Assembly (NCBI GenBank): GCA_963755155.1
Contig: CAVWIV010000007.1
Span: 124,001-188,000, forward strand
From: PALSA-612 sp963755155
GTDB lineage: Bacteria; Actinomycetota; Thermoleophilia; Gaiellales; Gaiellaceae
DNA: 64,000 bases
Direction: 5' to 3'
Part shown: positions 22,493 through 32,137 of the stretch, piece by piece
Numbering within the stretch: position 1 is the stretch's first letter
Layout: each line of letters opens with the position of its first letter
Notes under the pieces: model-generated
Seen by the model: the letters and a program-made list of their open reading frames with translations, nothing else
What the model was told of the DNA's origin: nothing
Databases searched by the model: none
Translations under genes and position numbers: made by a program

Positions 22493-24016
22493 ATGACGTG
22501 GCTCGCCGACCTCACCCGCGATTTCCGCTATTCCGCGCGCTCGCTAGCGCGCACCCCCGGTTTCACAGTGGTTGCGGTCATCGTCCTAGCGCTCGGCATC
22601 GGCGCGACGTCAGCGATCTTCAGCCTCGTCAGCGCGGTATGGCTGAAGCCGCTGCCGTTCGCCGATGCCGAGCGCGTCGTCTCGATATGGGTCGACCTCA
22701 CGGTGATTGACGGACCAGACGAAGTGAACATCGCCCCCGGCCACTACGCCGATTGGCAGGAGCGCGCACGATCGTTCGAGTCGATGAGCCCGATCGATCC
22801 GGTCACATTGAATTTGACGGGCGACGGCGGCGAGCCGGAACGTCTGACCGGCATCCGCAGCTCGGAGAGCTTGTTCGAGACGATCGGGTTGCCGCCGCTT
22901 CTCGGTCGCACGTTCGCACCGGGCGATGCGGCCGTTAATGCAATTGTCGTCAGCGAAGGTTTTTGGTTACGTCGCCTTGGTGGCGACCCCGCGGCCATCG
23001 GTCGCACGATCACGCTCGATGGAACCCCCCATGTGATCGTCGGTGTCGTGCCGCGGGATTTTCGTTTTCCGCAAGGGGAGAGCGACGTTTTCATCCCCAC
23101 GGTGTTCGCGCCGGAGATCCTCGCGAACCACAGGTCGTACGTCTGGTGGCTCGTCGGGAAGCTGCGCGCGGGCGTGCCGCTCGAAACCGCGCAAACCGAG
23201 ATGAACGCCATTGCCGCGACGCTCGAAGCAGACTACCCGCAGACCGGCCGAGGTGCTGCAGCTAATCTCGTACCGCTCCACGAGCACCTTGTCGGCGAGG
23301 TACGGCCGATGATGCTCGCGCTGATCGGCGCCGTCGCGTTCGTGCTGCTGATTGCGTGCGCCAACGTCGCCAACTTGATGCTCGCGCGCGCGACGACGCG
23401 GCAGAAAGAGCTCGCGATCCGCAAAGCTCTCGGTGCGGCGCGCGGCCGAGTGTTGCGGCAGCTCTTGGCCGAGAGCTGCGTGCTCGCGGCGTTGGGTGTC
23501 GTCGTCGGCATCCTCATTGCGGCCGTTTGCGTCGGCTACATCGCGCGTTTGATTCCAAACACGTTTCCCGCAAGCACGTCGGCCGGTCTGAATCTCTCGG
23601 TCGTCGCATTTACGGTCGGAGTCGCGCTCGTGACGGTCTTGCTGTTCGGCGCCGGTGATTGCGCTCGTGCTCGCGGGGGTGGGGCTCTACGGCACGTTGA
23701 GCTATACGGTGTCGCAGAGCACGGCGGAGATCGGGTTACGCATGGCGCTCGGTGCCGAGCAGCGCACCGTCGTCAGTTCCGTCGTTCGCTCGGCACTCGG
23801 CACAGCAGCGCTCGGCATCGCCTTGGGGCTAGTGGCGGCGTTTGCGCTGACGCGCACGCTCGCGTCGTTCCTTTACGACGTGAGCCCGATACGGACCCCG
23901 CGACGGCCGTCGCCGTTGCGGCAGTGTTGCTCGTCGTCACGGCGCTCGCTGCGTTCACGCCTGCGCGCCGCGCGGCGAGCATCGACCCGGCCGTGACGTT
24001 GCGGGCGGAAGCTTAG
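22493..24016 (+). pseudogene. ADOP-type permease 9, internally deleted and frameshifted
   Basis: From ATG 22493 (MTWLADLTRDFRYSARSL) the first half is complete: helix 1 (VIVLALGIGATSAIFSLV), MacB_PCD domain (FWLRRLGGDPAAIGRTITL), FVLLIACANVANLMLARA and helices to VALVTVLLFGAG. Near 23,655 the text jumps into the last FtsX block (IALVLAGVGLYGTLSYTVSQ). The linking helix and second periplasmic domain, roughly 300-350 residues, are therefore missing. A frame change coincides with the jump and two more extra bases lie near 23,895. The end is normal (ASIDPAVTLRAEA, stop 24016). Same kind of loss as in permease 2. Confidence 0.82.
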
Positions 24017-24045
24017 CTCGCGTGTGACACCCATGGAGGGAGACC

Positions 24046-24977
24046 ATGCGCCGTGATTTCGTAGTAGCCGCGCGCACGCTCCTGCGCAGCCCGGCTTTCA
24101 CGCTGGTGGCCGTGCTGACGTTGGCGCTCGGCATCGGCGCGACCACCGCGATTTTCAGCATCGTCAGCGCATTGTTGTTGCGGCCGCCGGCGCACGTCGC
24201 GGAGCCGGAACGCGTCGTCTCGATTTGGACGAGCGACTTCAGCGGTCCGCCGTACGGCAGCTCGTCGCATCCGGACTTCGAGGTGTTCAGCGAGCAGGGC
24301 GACATCATGGCCGGCGTGGCCGCCTACTCGCTTACGCCGGGAAACCTAGTCTTGCCCGAGGAGACCGTGCGTCTAGCTCTGGAGCGAGTCAGCGCCAACT
24401 ATTTCGACGTGCTCGGTATCGCGAGGGCTGAAGGCCGACTGCTGCGCAGTGACGATGCGGATGTCGATGCAGGTGCGGTCGTAGTCATCAGCCATGCCTT
24501 GTGGCGCGGCCGATTGGTGCCGACCCAGCCGTGGTCGGCGCCTCGATTCAGCTGAACGCTAGCACGTTCACCGTCGTCGGCGTCGCACCCGAAGGTTTCC
24601 ACGGCAGCTGGCGCGGCGTGCGCGTCGATGCGTGGGTGCCGCTCGAGGCCTCTGCGCTGCTCGGCTCGAACACCAATTTCCTGGCTGAACGCGGTGCGCG
24701 CGGCCTGCTGCTGCTCGGCAGGCTCCGTCCGGACGTGTCGCTCGAGCAAGCACGAGCCCGATTCGCTGTCGTGGCGAATCAACTGCTGGCGCAGTACCCG
24801 GAAAGCTGGCGCGATGTGAATGCCCGCGGCCGCACGATCACAGTGCTGCCGGAGGACGAGTCGCGCGTACCGCCCGATTTGCGCGGCGCCGTCGTCGGCA
24901 TTGCCGCGCTGCTCTTCACGAGTGTGGTGCTCCTGCTGCTGATTTGTTGTGCGAACGTCGCGAACTTGCTGGTCGCA
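24046..24977 (+). pseudogene. ADOP-type permease 10, cut off by a chimeric join
   Basis: The ATG at 24046 has a GGAGGGAGA ribosome site seven bases upstream and starts 29 bases after permease 9, so it belongs to the same operon. Reads helix 1 (LTLALGIGATTAIFSIVSAL), the MacB_PCD domain (YFDVLGIARAEGRLL), a +1 shift near 24,515, then QLNASTFTVVGVAPEGFHG and the first FtsX helix LLLLICCANVANLLVA. It then stops being a permease in mid-helix near 24,977 and continues in frame as prolyl oligopeptidase. Confidence 0.85.
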
Positions 24978-24990
24978 TCGAATGCAAACC
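24970..24990. other. Chimeric junction 1 (segments A and B)
   Basis: Permease homology ends at CANVANLLVA and prolyl oligopeptidase homology begins at about NPAQFPFLF, in the same frame. Neither protein is complete and each is cut inside a structural element, so this is a join between unrelated sequences. Confidence 0.8.
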
Positions 24991-25275
24991 CGGCGCAGTT
25001 CCCGTTCCTGTTCAAGTACTCGCCGCTCCACAACCTGAAGAAGGGCACGTGCTATCCCGCCACGCTGATCACGACCGCCGATCACGACGATCGCGTGGTG
25101 CCGAGCCACTCGTTCAAGTTCGCCGCGGCGCTGCAGGCCGCCCAGGAGTGCGCCAGGCCGGCGCTGATCCGCGTCGAAGTCGCAGGGCTCGCACGGCTAC
25201 CGGCCCACCGACAAGCTGATCGCCGAGCGGGCCGACCAGTGGGCCTTTGCCGCCGCGAACATGGGAATGAAGTAG
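24978..25275 (+). pseudogene. Prolyl oligopeptidase (S9A) C-terminal fragment
   Basis: About 98 residues of the alpha/beta-hydrolase end of a prolyl endopeptidase: YSPLHNLKKGTCYPATL, then TTADHDDRVVPSHSFKFAA, whose Asp is the catalytic acid. After a +1 shift near 25,193 comes GSHGYRPTDKLIAERAD with the catalytic His, then WAFAAANMGMK and stop. The beta-propeller and the nucleophilic Ser (GxSxGG) are absent because the gene is cut at the junction. Confidence 0.85.
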
Positions 25276-25319
25276 GGCGGGTGGGACGGGTAGGACGGGT
25301 GGGGCGGGTAGGACTTGTG
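25275..25319. repeat. Five tandem 9-mers, GGRCGGGTR
   Basis: GGGCGGGTG, GGACGGGTA, GGACGGGTG, GGGCGGGTA and a degenerate GGACTTGTG follow one another without gaps right after the oligopeptidase stop. The G-runs could form a quadruplex. Confidence 0.8.
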
Positions 25320-25355
25320 GCCGTGGGCAGACCATCGGGAAGGCACTTGCAGTGG

Positions 25356-25377
25356 GCCCGGGTCTTCAGACCCGGGC
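25356..25377. repeat. Perfect palindromic hairpin
   Basis: GCCCGGGTCT-TC-AGACCCGGGC is a fully symmetric 22-mer (in practice a nine-pair stem with a four-base loop). It lies just upstream of the next gene, with no T-tract. Possible terminator of the oligopeptidase transcript or an intergenic repeat unit. Confidence 0.7.
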
Positions 25378-25389
25378 GGAGGACCGCAG

Positions 25390-25883
25390 ATGGCACGAAG
25401 GCACGCATGGTGGCTCGTCGCGATGCTCGCGCTCTTGCCCGCAGTCGGGACGGCTCAGAAGGCGGTGAGCACTCCGATCCGGCGGCGGCCGAGGTGCTCG
25501 CCTTCGAGCGCGAGGTCGAGGCGGCAATCGTGCGCGGCGACGTGGCGTTCATGGAGCGCGCGTGCGCGCCGACGTTCGTGTTCTCACACGGCGACGGCTG
25601 GACCACCGGCGGCGACCCGTTCCGCGTCGACGACCGTGCGCAGTGGCTGGCCGTGGTGAAGGCGGCGCCCTACGCGTCGCGCGAGCTGGATCACGTGCGG
25701 GTGGAGATGCACGGTGACGTGGCGATCACCTACGGCCGCTACGTGGCGCGCATGAAGGCCGGCGACCCCGAGCGGCAGCAGTTCGACCTGTGGTTCGAGC
25801 GCGTCTACGCGAAGCGCGACGGCCGCTGGCAGTATCTGTCGCACCGCACCGTGGACGGTCCGCACTTTTCGAGAGTGAAGTGA
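25390..25883 (+). CDS. Exported SnoaL/NTF2-like (DUF4440) protein (frameshifted)
   Basis: ATG 25390 gives MARRHAWWLVAMLALLPAVGTAQ, a signal peptide. Near 25,480 the frame changes (one base missing or two extra). The body is EVLAFEREVEAAIVRGDVAFMERACAP, FVFSHGDGW, ITYGRYVARM, WFERVYAKRDGRWQYLSHRT, the usual alpha-plus-beta cone of DUF4440/NTF2-like proteins with the final strand that lines the pocket. About 163 residues. The ligand or reaction cannot be told from sequence. The stop overlaps the GTG of the racemase-like gene, so the two are probably co-translated. Confidence 0.78.
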
Positions 25884-26569
25884 AGACGATCGGGATCGTC
25901 GGCGGGATCGGGCCGGAGTCCACCATCGACTACTACCGGCTGCTGCTCGCGCGGGCGCCCGAGCTCGCTGGAACGCGGTCGCCGCAGATCGTGATCAACA
26001 GCGTGGACTTCTGGGCGATGCGCCGGGTGCTCGAAGCGGGCGACGACGCGGGGCTGGCCGACATGCTGGTGCGCGAGATCGACGTGCTGGAGCGCGCCGG
26101 TGCCGGGCTGGCCATCATCGCCGCCAATACGCCGCACATGGTGTTCGACCGCGTGCAGCCGCGCGCCGCGATTCCGCTGGTCAGCATCGTCGAGGCGACG
26201 CGCGAGGCGGCGGAGGCGCAGGGGCTGCGGCGGCTTGGGCTGCTGGGGACGCGGTTCACCACCCAGGCGCGGTTCTATCCGGACGCGTTCGCGGCGCGCG
26301 GCCTCGAGATCGTGGTGCCGGAAAAGCCCGACCTCGAGTACGTGCACGAGAAGTACGTCGGTGAGCTCGTCGAGGGCCGATTCCTCGATTCGACGCGCGA
26401 CGGGGCTCATCGGCGTCATGCAGCGCATGCGCGACCGCGCCGGCATCGACGGCGTCATTCTGGGCGGCACCGAGCTGCCGCTCATCCTGCGCGACGTGCC
26501 CTTCGCGTGCCGCTCCTCGACACGACGCGGATTCACGTCGACGCCGCGCTGCGCGCTGCGCTGGCGTAA
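25880..26569 (+). CDS. Aspartate/glutamate racemase family protein without catalytic cysteines (frameshifted)
   Basis: GTG 25880 (KTIGIVGGIGPESTIDYY) overlaps the upstream stop. About 230 residues, normal for the family. The two motifs that carry the racemase cysteines read AANTPHMVFD, with Ala where Cys normally precedes NT, and LGGTELPLIL, with Gly where Cys is normal in GCTEL. So proton exchange by the two-thiol mechanism seems impossible. Frame breaks lie near 26,400 (+1) and 26,505 (probably -1). Related proteins with the same replacements exist within the Asp/Glu racemase superfamily as I recall it; their reaction is unclear to me. Confidence 0.82.
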   Translation: MKTIGIVGGIGPESTIDYYRLLLARAPELAGTRSPQIVINSVDFWAMRRVLEAGDDAGLADMLVREIDVLERAGAGLAIIAANTPHMVFDRVQPRAAIPLVSIVEATREAAEAQGLRRLGLLGTRFTTQARFYPDAFAARGLEIVVPEKPDLEYVHEKYVGELVEGRFLDSTRDGAHRRHAAHARPRRHRRRHSGRHRAAAHPARRALRVPLLDTTRIHVDAALRAALA

Positions 26570-26612
26570 AAGGGGTTACAGGCTCGGGTTCTGATGGCCC
26601 AAGGAGGCTTCG

Positions 26613-27028
26613 ATGGTGCAGCGCGGACGTCTGGTGCGGCGGGTAGTGTCGGGATTCGTGGCGGTGGTGCTGACGCTGGGCGCGATTGCGCCGGCGCAGG
26701 CACAGACCACGGCACTGAACCGGGTGATGCGGCAGAAGCTGGCCGACGCCCAAGCGGTGCTCGCCGCTGTCGTCACCAGTAACTGGGCCGAGCTCGAGCG
26801 GCGGAGCAAGGCGCTTGCCGCGGCTACCGACGACGCGGCCTGGATGGTGTTGAAGACGCCTGAGTGCACACGCGGCAGAGCGAGGCATTCGTCCGGGCGG
26901 CCAACGATCTGGTCGACGCGGCCGCGCGCCGCGATCAGGAGGGCGCACCGCTCGCCTACGTCGCGCTGACGATGCGCTGCGTCCAGTGTCACCGCTACGT
27001 GGCCCGGGCGCGGATTGCCGGGAAGTAG
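26613..27028 (+). CDS. Small periplasmic c-type cytochrome-like protein (frameshifted)
   Basis: ATG 26613 follows a strong AGGAGG. MVQRGRLVRRVVSGFVAVVL... to APAQAQ is a signal peptide. The mature helix-rich part (LADAQAVLAAVVTSNWAEL, AFVRAANDLVDAAARRD) ends in a single haem motif CVQCH close to the C-terminus, as in cytochrome c-prime-like proteins. The frame breaks near 26,870 (one base missing or two extra), after which the haem site is reached; stop at 27026-27028. About 137 residues. Haem binding is inferred from CxxCH plus the export signal. Confidence 0.72.
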
Positions 27029-27057
27029 GTTGTGGCGACGAGGAACGAGGGCGAAAT

Positions 27058-27999
<942 letters not shown>

Positions 28000-28005
<6 letters not shown>

Positions 28006-28050
28006 CCGCCGCCCCCGCCCCCGCCGCCGCCTCCGCCCCCGCCGCCGGGA
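28000..28050. other. Chimeric junction 2 (segments B and C), at a CCG-rich tract
   Basis: The amino end of pntB on the minus strand runs into a CCG/CCC tract that codes for about 14 prolines of a glycoside hydrolase on the plus strand. Both genes are cut here. Low-complexity sequence of this kind often causes wrong joins. Confidence 0.7.
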
Positions 28051-29031
28051 GACGCGAGCCGCTTCGGCATCTCGGCTCAGACCTCGGTGCTCAGCGAGGA
28101 GCCGGACGCCGACTTCGCGAAGGACATGGCGATGATCGACGCGTCCGGAGCCGGCTGGCTGCGGGTCGAGATCAACTGGGGCGTCATCCAGTACAAGGGC
28201 CCCACCATCTACGAGTGGGCCCGCTTCGACAAGGTCATCCAGAACGCGCGCGCGAGAGGCATGAACGTGCTCGGCGTCTTCAACTACACCCCGCCGTGGG
28301 CGCGGCCGTCCCCGTCCGACCACTATGCGACGCCGCCCAAGAACATGTCCGACTTTGCGGCCTTCGTCCGCATCGCGACCCTCCGGTACTCGGCGATGGG
28401 TGTTCACGCCTACGAGATCTGGAACGAGCCCAACATCGTCCCGTTCTTCAAGCCCGCGCCGAACGCGGCGAAGTTCGTCGAAGTGCTCAAGGCCGGTTAC
28501 GTGGCGGTCAAGAGCGCCAACCCGACGGCGACGGTCATCTCCGGCGGGCTCTCTCCGGCGACCAACGACGGCGTGAACATCGACGCCAGGACGTTCGTGC
28601 AGCAGATGTACGCCAACGGGGCCAAGGGGTACTTCGACGCGCTCGGCCACCATCCGTACTGCTTCCCGGCGGCGCCCGGAGACGCTCAGAACTGGAGCTC
28701 CTGGTACCAGATGTACGGCCCCTCGAACAGCCTGCGCGCCACGATGACGGCCAACGGCGATGGAGGCAAGAAGATCTGGGCGACGGAGTTCGGCTACCCG
28801 ACGAACGGTCCCTCGGGCACGTACGTGTCGGAGGCGCAGCAGGCCCAGTACATCACGAAGGCCTACGAGCTCTTCGGCTCCTACAGCTGGGCCGGCCCGC
28901 TGTTCACGTACGTGTCGCGGGACAAGAGCAACGATCCCTCGTCGCGCTACAACTTCTACGGCCTCAGCCGCTTCAACTTCTCGCTCAAGCCCGCCTACGC
29001 CGCGTACCAGGCGGCTGCGGCCAAGGGCTAG
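28006..29031 (+). CDS. Secreted clan-A glycoside hydrolase (GH39/GH5-like), 5' partial
   Basis: Begins in a run of 14 prolines (28006-28047), a linker, so the signal peptide and any N-terminal domain are lost at the junction. The catalytic barrel follows: RFGISAQTSVLSEEPDADF, GWLRVEINWGVIQ, NVLGVFNYTPPWARP, the acid/base Glu in YEIWNEPN, DALGHHPYCFP, and the nucleophile Glu in IWATEFGYPT. It ends SLKPAYAAYQAAAAKG. Clan-A enzymes of this shape include PslG-type endoglycosidases that act on exopolysaccharide. Its place just ahead of an exopolysaccharide locus fits such a trimming role, which is inference. Confidence 0.85.
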   Translation, partial: PPPPPPPPPPPPPPGDASRFGISAQTSVLSEEPDADFAKDMAMIDASGAGWLRVEINWGVIQYKGPTIYEWARFDKVIQNARARGMNVLGVFNYTPPWARPSPSDHYATPPKNMSDFAAFVRIATLRYSAMGVHAYEIWNEPNIVPFFKPAPNAAKFVEVLKAGYVAVKSANPTATVISGGLSPATNDGVNIDARTFVQQMYANGAKGYFDALGHHPYCFPAAPGDAQNWSSWYQMYGPSNSLRATMTANGDGGKKIWATEFGYPTNGPSGTYVSEAQQAQYITKAYELFGSYSWAGPLFTYVSRDKSNDPSSRYNFYGLSRFNFSLKPAYAAYQAAAAKG

Positions 29032-29158
29032 CCGGACACGTCCCCCGGCAGGGGCAGAGGCTTCGGCCGCGAAGTCCATCCGACCGTGCCAGGTGCCTGG
29101 CTACACTTTCTAGACGTCCTGCGGCCGTGAGTTGCCGCCTCGAACGCTCCCGAATGCT

Positions 29159-30688
29159 GTGAAAACAACCGGTGTAGACGATCTCAAAGCGGCCCTGCGC
29201 CGATCGATGTGGCTGCTCATCGTGCTGCCGATCGTCGGGGCAGTCGTCATGACGGCGGTGCGCCAGCTTCAGGATCCGCAATACCAGGCGACCGCGAAAG
29301 TCGTGTTGCCGCAGTCCGAGCTGGCGGCGACGCTTGCCGGCATCCAGCCGGTCTATGTCGACCCTGACCGGCACGACGAGGCCGAGCAGAACCTCGCAGG
29401 CTCGCGCGCGCTCTTCGTCCGAGCGGCTGCGGCCACGAACGGACGGATCGGAACGGCCAGCGAGATGCGCGGTGCGACGGAGGTCGACGTATCCAACAAC
29501 GTCGTCGAGTTCTCGACGAGCGGCACGGATCGTCTCCAGGCGATTGCGACCGCCAACGCCGTGGCCCGGGTCTACCCGGCGTGGCGTGCCGACGCGTACG
29601 GGCGCACGATCGACGCGGCCATCAGGCAGATCCAGGCCGAGCTCGCCGGCGGCTCGGACAGCCCGGCGCTCGAGGAGCAGCTTCAGCGCCTGAACGTGCT
29701 GAAGACGCTCAATTCGGGTGACACGGCCATCGTCGAGCCTACGGATGGCGCCGCCCAGACGTCGCCGCGCCTGATCCGCGACGCGGTGCTCGGCGGAGTC
29801 ATCGGCTTCGTGATTGCGCTGCTCGTCGCGGGGCTGCGCGAGCTGCTCGACACGCGCGTCCGCACCGAAGCCGACGTCGAGGAGGCGATCGGCGTCCCGG
29901 TGCTCTCGACGATCCAGACGATTCCCAAGCGCGCGCGCTCGAAGGCGGTGATGGCAGATCCGCGCTTTGCCGACTCATACGAGCTGTTAGCTGCAAACCT
30001 CGCGCAGATCCTCGAGGACCAGGAGCGGCCGACGTATGTGGCGGTGACGAGCGCCGATCCCGGCGAGGGGAAGACAACGACCTCCGCCAACCTCGCGGTG
30101 GCCCTGGCCCGGAGAGGCCAGGACGTCGTGCTCGCCGACTTCGACCTGCGCAAGCCCCAGCTCGCGGCGATGTTTTCGGTGCCGGCTGACGCGCCGGGCG
30201 TCTCGGACGTCCTGCGCGGCGACGCCGTCGTTTCGTCGACGCTTTGGCCCATCACGCTGGGGGCGGTGGGGACGACCCGTGGACGGGTTCCCGGCGCCGT
30301 TCGCTCGAGTGGTGGCCGCGGTAGCGTACGAGTCGCGCCGCCGCGCGTGGAGGGCGAAGGGTCGCTGCTGCTCCTTCCGGCCGGGCACTCCGCAACCGGC
30401 GGCTCGGGCGGGATGTTCTCCCGCCTGCCAAAGCTCCTCGACTCGCTCGAGCCGGTGGCCGAGTTCGTCATCATCGACACGCCGCCGGCGCTGCTGACCG
30501 CGGGCGTCGCCGAGCTGGCGCAGACCGTCAGCGCCGTCGTCGTCGTAGTGCGGCAGGGAACGGCCACCCGACGCCGGCTGCGCGCGCTCGGTAGCAGGAG
30601 CCACTCCTGGCGCTCCAAGATGATCGGCGCCGTGCTGAACGGCGCGTCAGGCGACGAGCGGTACTCGAGCTACTACGGGAGCGAGTAA
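29159..30688 (+). CDS. Wzz/BY-kinase fusion: polysaccharide co-polymerase and tyrosine kinase
   Basis: 509 residues from GTG 29159. The Wzz part has two helices (about 17-37, LLIVLPIVGAVVMTAV, and about 207-228, AVLGGVIGFVIALLVAGL) around an extracytoplasmic coil. The bacterial tyrosine-kinase part has Walker A SADPGEGKTTTSANLA (about 301-316), Walker A-prime VVLADFDLRKPQ and Walker B EFVIIDTPPALL. A tyrosine cluster YSSYYGSE at the very end is the usual autophosphorylation tail. Residues of about 370-400 look unconserved and could hide a compensated pair of frameshifts. It controls chain length together with the CpsB-type phosphatase encoded at 32,134. Confidence 0.9.
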   Translation: MKTTGVDDLKAALRRSMWLLIVLPIVGAVVMTAVRQLQDPQYQATAKVVLPQSELAATLAGIQPVYVDPDRHDEAEQNLAGSRALFVRAAAATNGRIGTASEMRGATEVDVSNNVVEFSTSGTDRLQAIATANAVARVYPAWRADAYGRTIDAAIRQIQAELAGGSDSPALEEQLQRLNVLKTLNSGDTAIVEPTDGAAQTSPRLIRDAVLGGVIGFVIALLVAGLRELLDTRVRTEADVEEAIGVPVLSTIQTIPKRARSKAVMADPRFADSYELLAANLAQILEDQERPTYVAVTSADPGEGKTTTSANLAVALARRGQDVVLADFDLRKPQLAAMFSVPADAPGVSDVLRGDAVVSSTLWPITLGAVGTTRGRVPGAVRSSGGRGSVRVAPPRVEGEGSLLLLPAGHSATGGSGGMFSRLPKLLDSLEPVAEFVIIDTPPALLTAGVAELAQTVSAVVVVVRQGTATRRRLRALGSRSHSWRSKMIGAVLNGASGDERYSSYYGSE

Positions 30689-30691
30689 CCC

Positions 30692-32137
30692 GTGAACGTC
30701 CTGGGCCGCCTCGACGCCCGCGGCGACCTGACTGCCCTTCTGCTCGGGGCGGGCCTGACGGCTTCAGTCATCGCGGCGACGACGCGTCTCGGCACGCCCG
30801 TCGCCTTCGGCACCGTCGTCGTGCTCGCGCTCTTCGTCGGCTCGACCGTGTGCTTCCTCGTGGCGCCACATGTGGCCGCCGCGGCCACGATCCCGCTGTT
30901 CGCCGCGATCCCGGCGCTAAAGGTGCTCGCCGTGTCCTGGGTCGGGCCGGTGAAGGACGCCGTCACGATCTCCGCAGCGGTCGCGACCGCGCTCTACTGC
31001 CTCCAGCGGGAGGGGCGCAAGACGGTCGAGCGCACGGACAAGCTCGTCCTCCTGGCGATCTTCGGCCTCGTCTTCTTCTATGTGCTGAACGTCGGCGGTC
31101 TGGCCGGCGGGTCGTGGCACGGCGAGGCGTGGCTGCACGGCGTCAGGCTCACGACCGAGCCGCTGCTCCTCCTTCTGGCCGGGCTGCTCCTGCCGTACTC
31201 CCACCGTACGCTGCGGTGGGCGGCGACGTCGCTCGTGGCGACGGGCTGCGTCGTGGCCGCCTACGGCCTCTTCCAGCAGGTCCTCGGCATCGGCCGGCTC
31301 CGGGAGCTCGGCTACGTCTACGGGCAGCACATCGAGACGTTCGGCTCGTCGTTGCGGTCCTTCGGCACGCTCGATGACTCGTTCGCGTACGCCGTATTCC
31401 TGCTCCTCGCACTTGTCACGTGCGTCGTGTGGATGCGTCCCGGGTTCATGGCATGGGCCTGCGGCTTGCTGATCGTGGCCGGCATCACCGCCTCGTTGGT
31501 GCGGACGGCCGCTGTCATCGGGTGCGCGCTGCTTGCCCTGTTGCTCGTCCGCTCCGGCCGAACTGCTGCAGGCGTGATGCTCTTCTCAGCCGCACTCGCC
31601 GTCGGGCTCGCGCTGGCGATTGGCGCAGCTCCGGCAACAGAGACGAAGACGGTGCAAGCGGGCCCGAGCACGTACCTCACGCTCAACGGCCGGACGGACG
31701 CCTGGGCGACGATCTTCGAGGACGGGTCGCAGATCCCGCTCGGTCAGGGCGTCGGAGCGGTTGGCAGGGCATCGATGCGGGCGCAGATAGGTCTGACGAC
31801 TGTCAGCAGCAATCCCGGCGAATACGCCAAAGACCAGATTGCCGTCGATTCCGGCTATCTGGCAGCGGTCGCGGACGTGGGTCTCGCCGGCCTGGCCATC
31901 CTGTTGCTGCTGCTGGGAAGGCTGGTGACGCTTGCCGGCCGCGCGGCGAGGCTTCCGGGTGACGTTGCAGGCTGGCTCTGCCTCGGCTATCTGACCGTGC
32001 TGGCGCTCGACGCCCTGACCCGGGACTCGTTCACCGGCTTTCCCACCGCGTATCTCGGGTTCCTGCTCGTGGGCATCTCGCTCGCCGTCGTGCGTGAGCA
32101 GGATCGCCTGCACCGCGCGGCCGTCCCTGCGCGATGA
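30692..32137 (+). CDS. O-antigen ligase/polymerase-like membrane protein (Wzy/WaaL family)
   Basis: 481 residues, about a dozen hydrophobic segments throughout, for example LLLLLAGLLLPYS and LAGLAILLLLLGRLV. The large external loop near residues 310-385 holds LNGRTDAWATIFEDGSQIPLGQGVG and NPGEYAKDQIAVDSGYLAAVADVG. The NGR and HN/DSGYL-type features recall the Wzy_C/O-antigen ligase motif. It would polymerise or attach exopolysaccharide repeat units on the outer face of the membrane. Starts four bases after the kinase stop and overlaps the phosphatase ATG. Confidence 0.85.
   Translation: MNVLGRLDARGDLTALLLGAGLTASVIAATTRLGTPVAFGTVVVLALFVGSTVCFLVAPHVAAAATIPLFAAIPALKVLAVSWVGPVKDAVTISAAVATALYCLQREGRKTVERTDKLVLLAIFGLVFFYVLNVGGLAGGSWHGEAWLHGVRLTTEPLLLLLAGLLLPYSHRTLRWAATSLVATGCVVAAYGLFQQVLGIGRLRELGYVYGQHIETFGSSLRSFGTLDDSFAYAVFLLLALVTCVVWMRPGFMAWACGLLIVAGITASLVRTAAVIGCALLALLLVRSGRTAAGVMLFSAALAVGLALAIGAAPATETKTVQAGPSTYLTLNGRTDAWATIFEDGSQIPLGQGVGAVGRASMRAQIGLTTVSSNPGEYAKDQIAVDSGYLAAVADVGLAGLAILLLLLGRLVTLAGRAARLPGDVAGWLCLGYLTVLALDALTRDSFTGFPTAYLGFLLVGISLAVVREQDRLHRAAVPAR

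Noticed and set aside
24516..25275. A genuine permease-peptidase fusion protein
   Set aside because: Both partners are cut within structural elements, the peptidase has no catalytic Ser, and no linker exists. A chimeric join is the simpler reading.
25275..25319. A CRISPR array
   Set aside because: The units are 9 bases long and contiguous with no spacers, and no cas genes are present.
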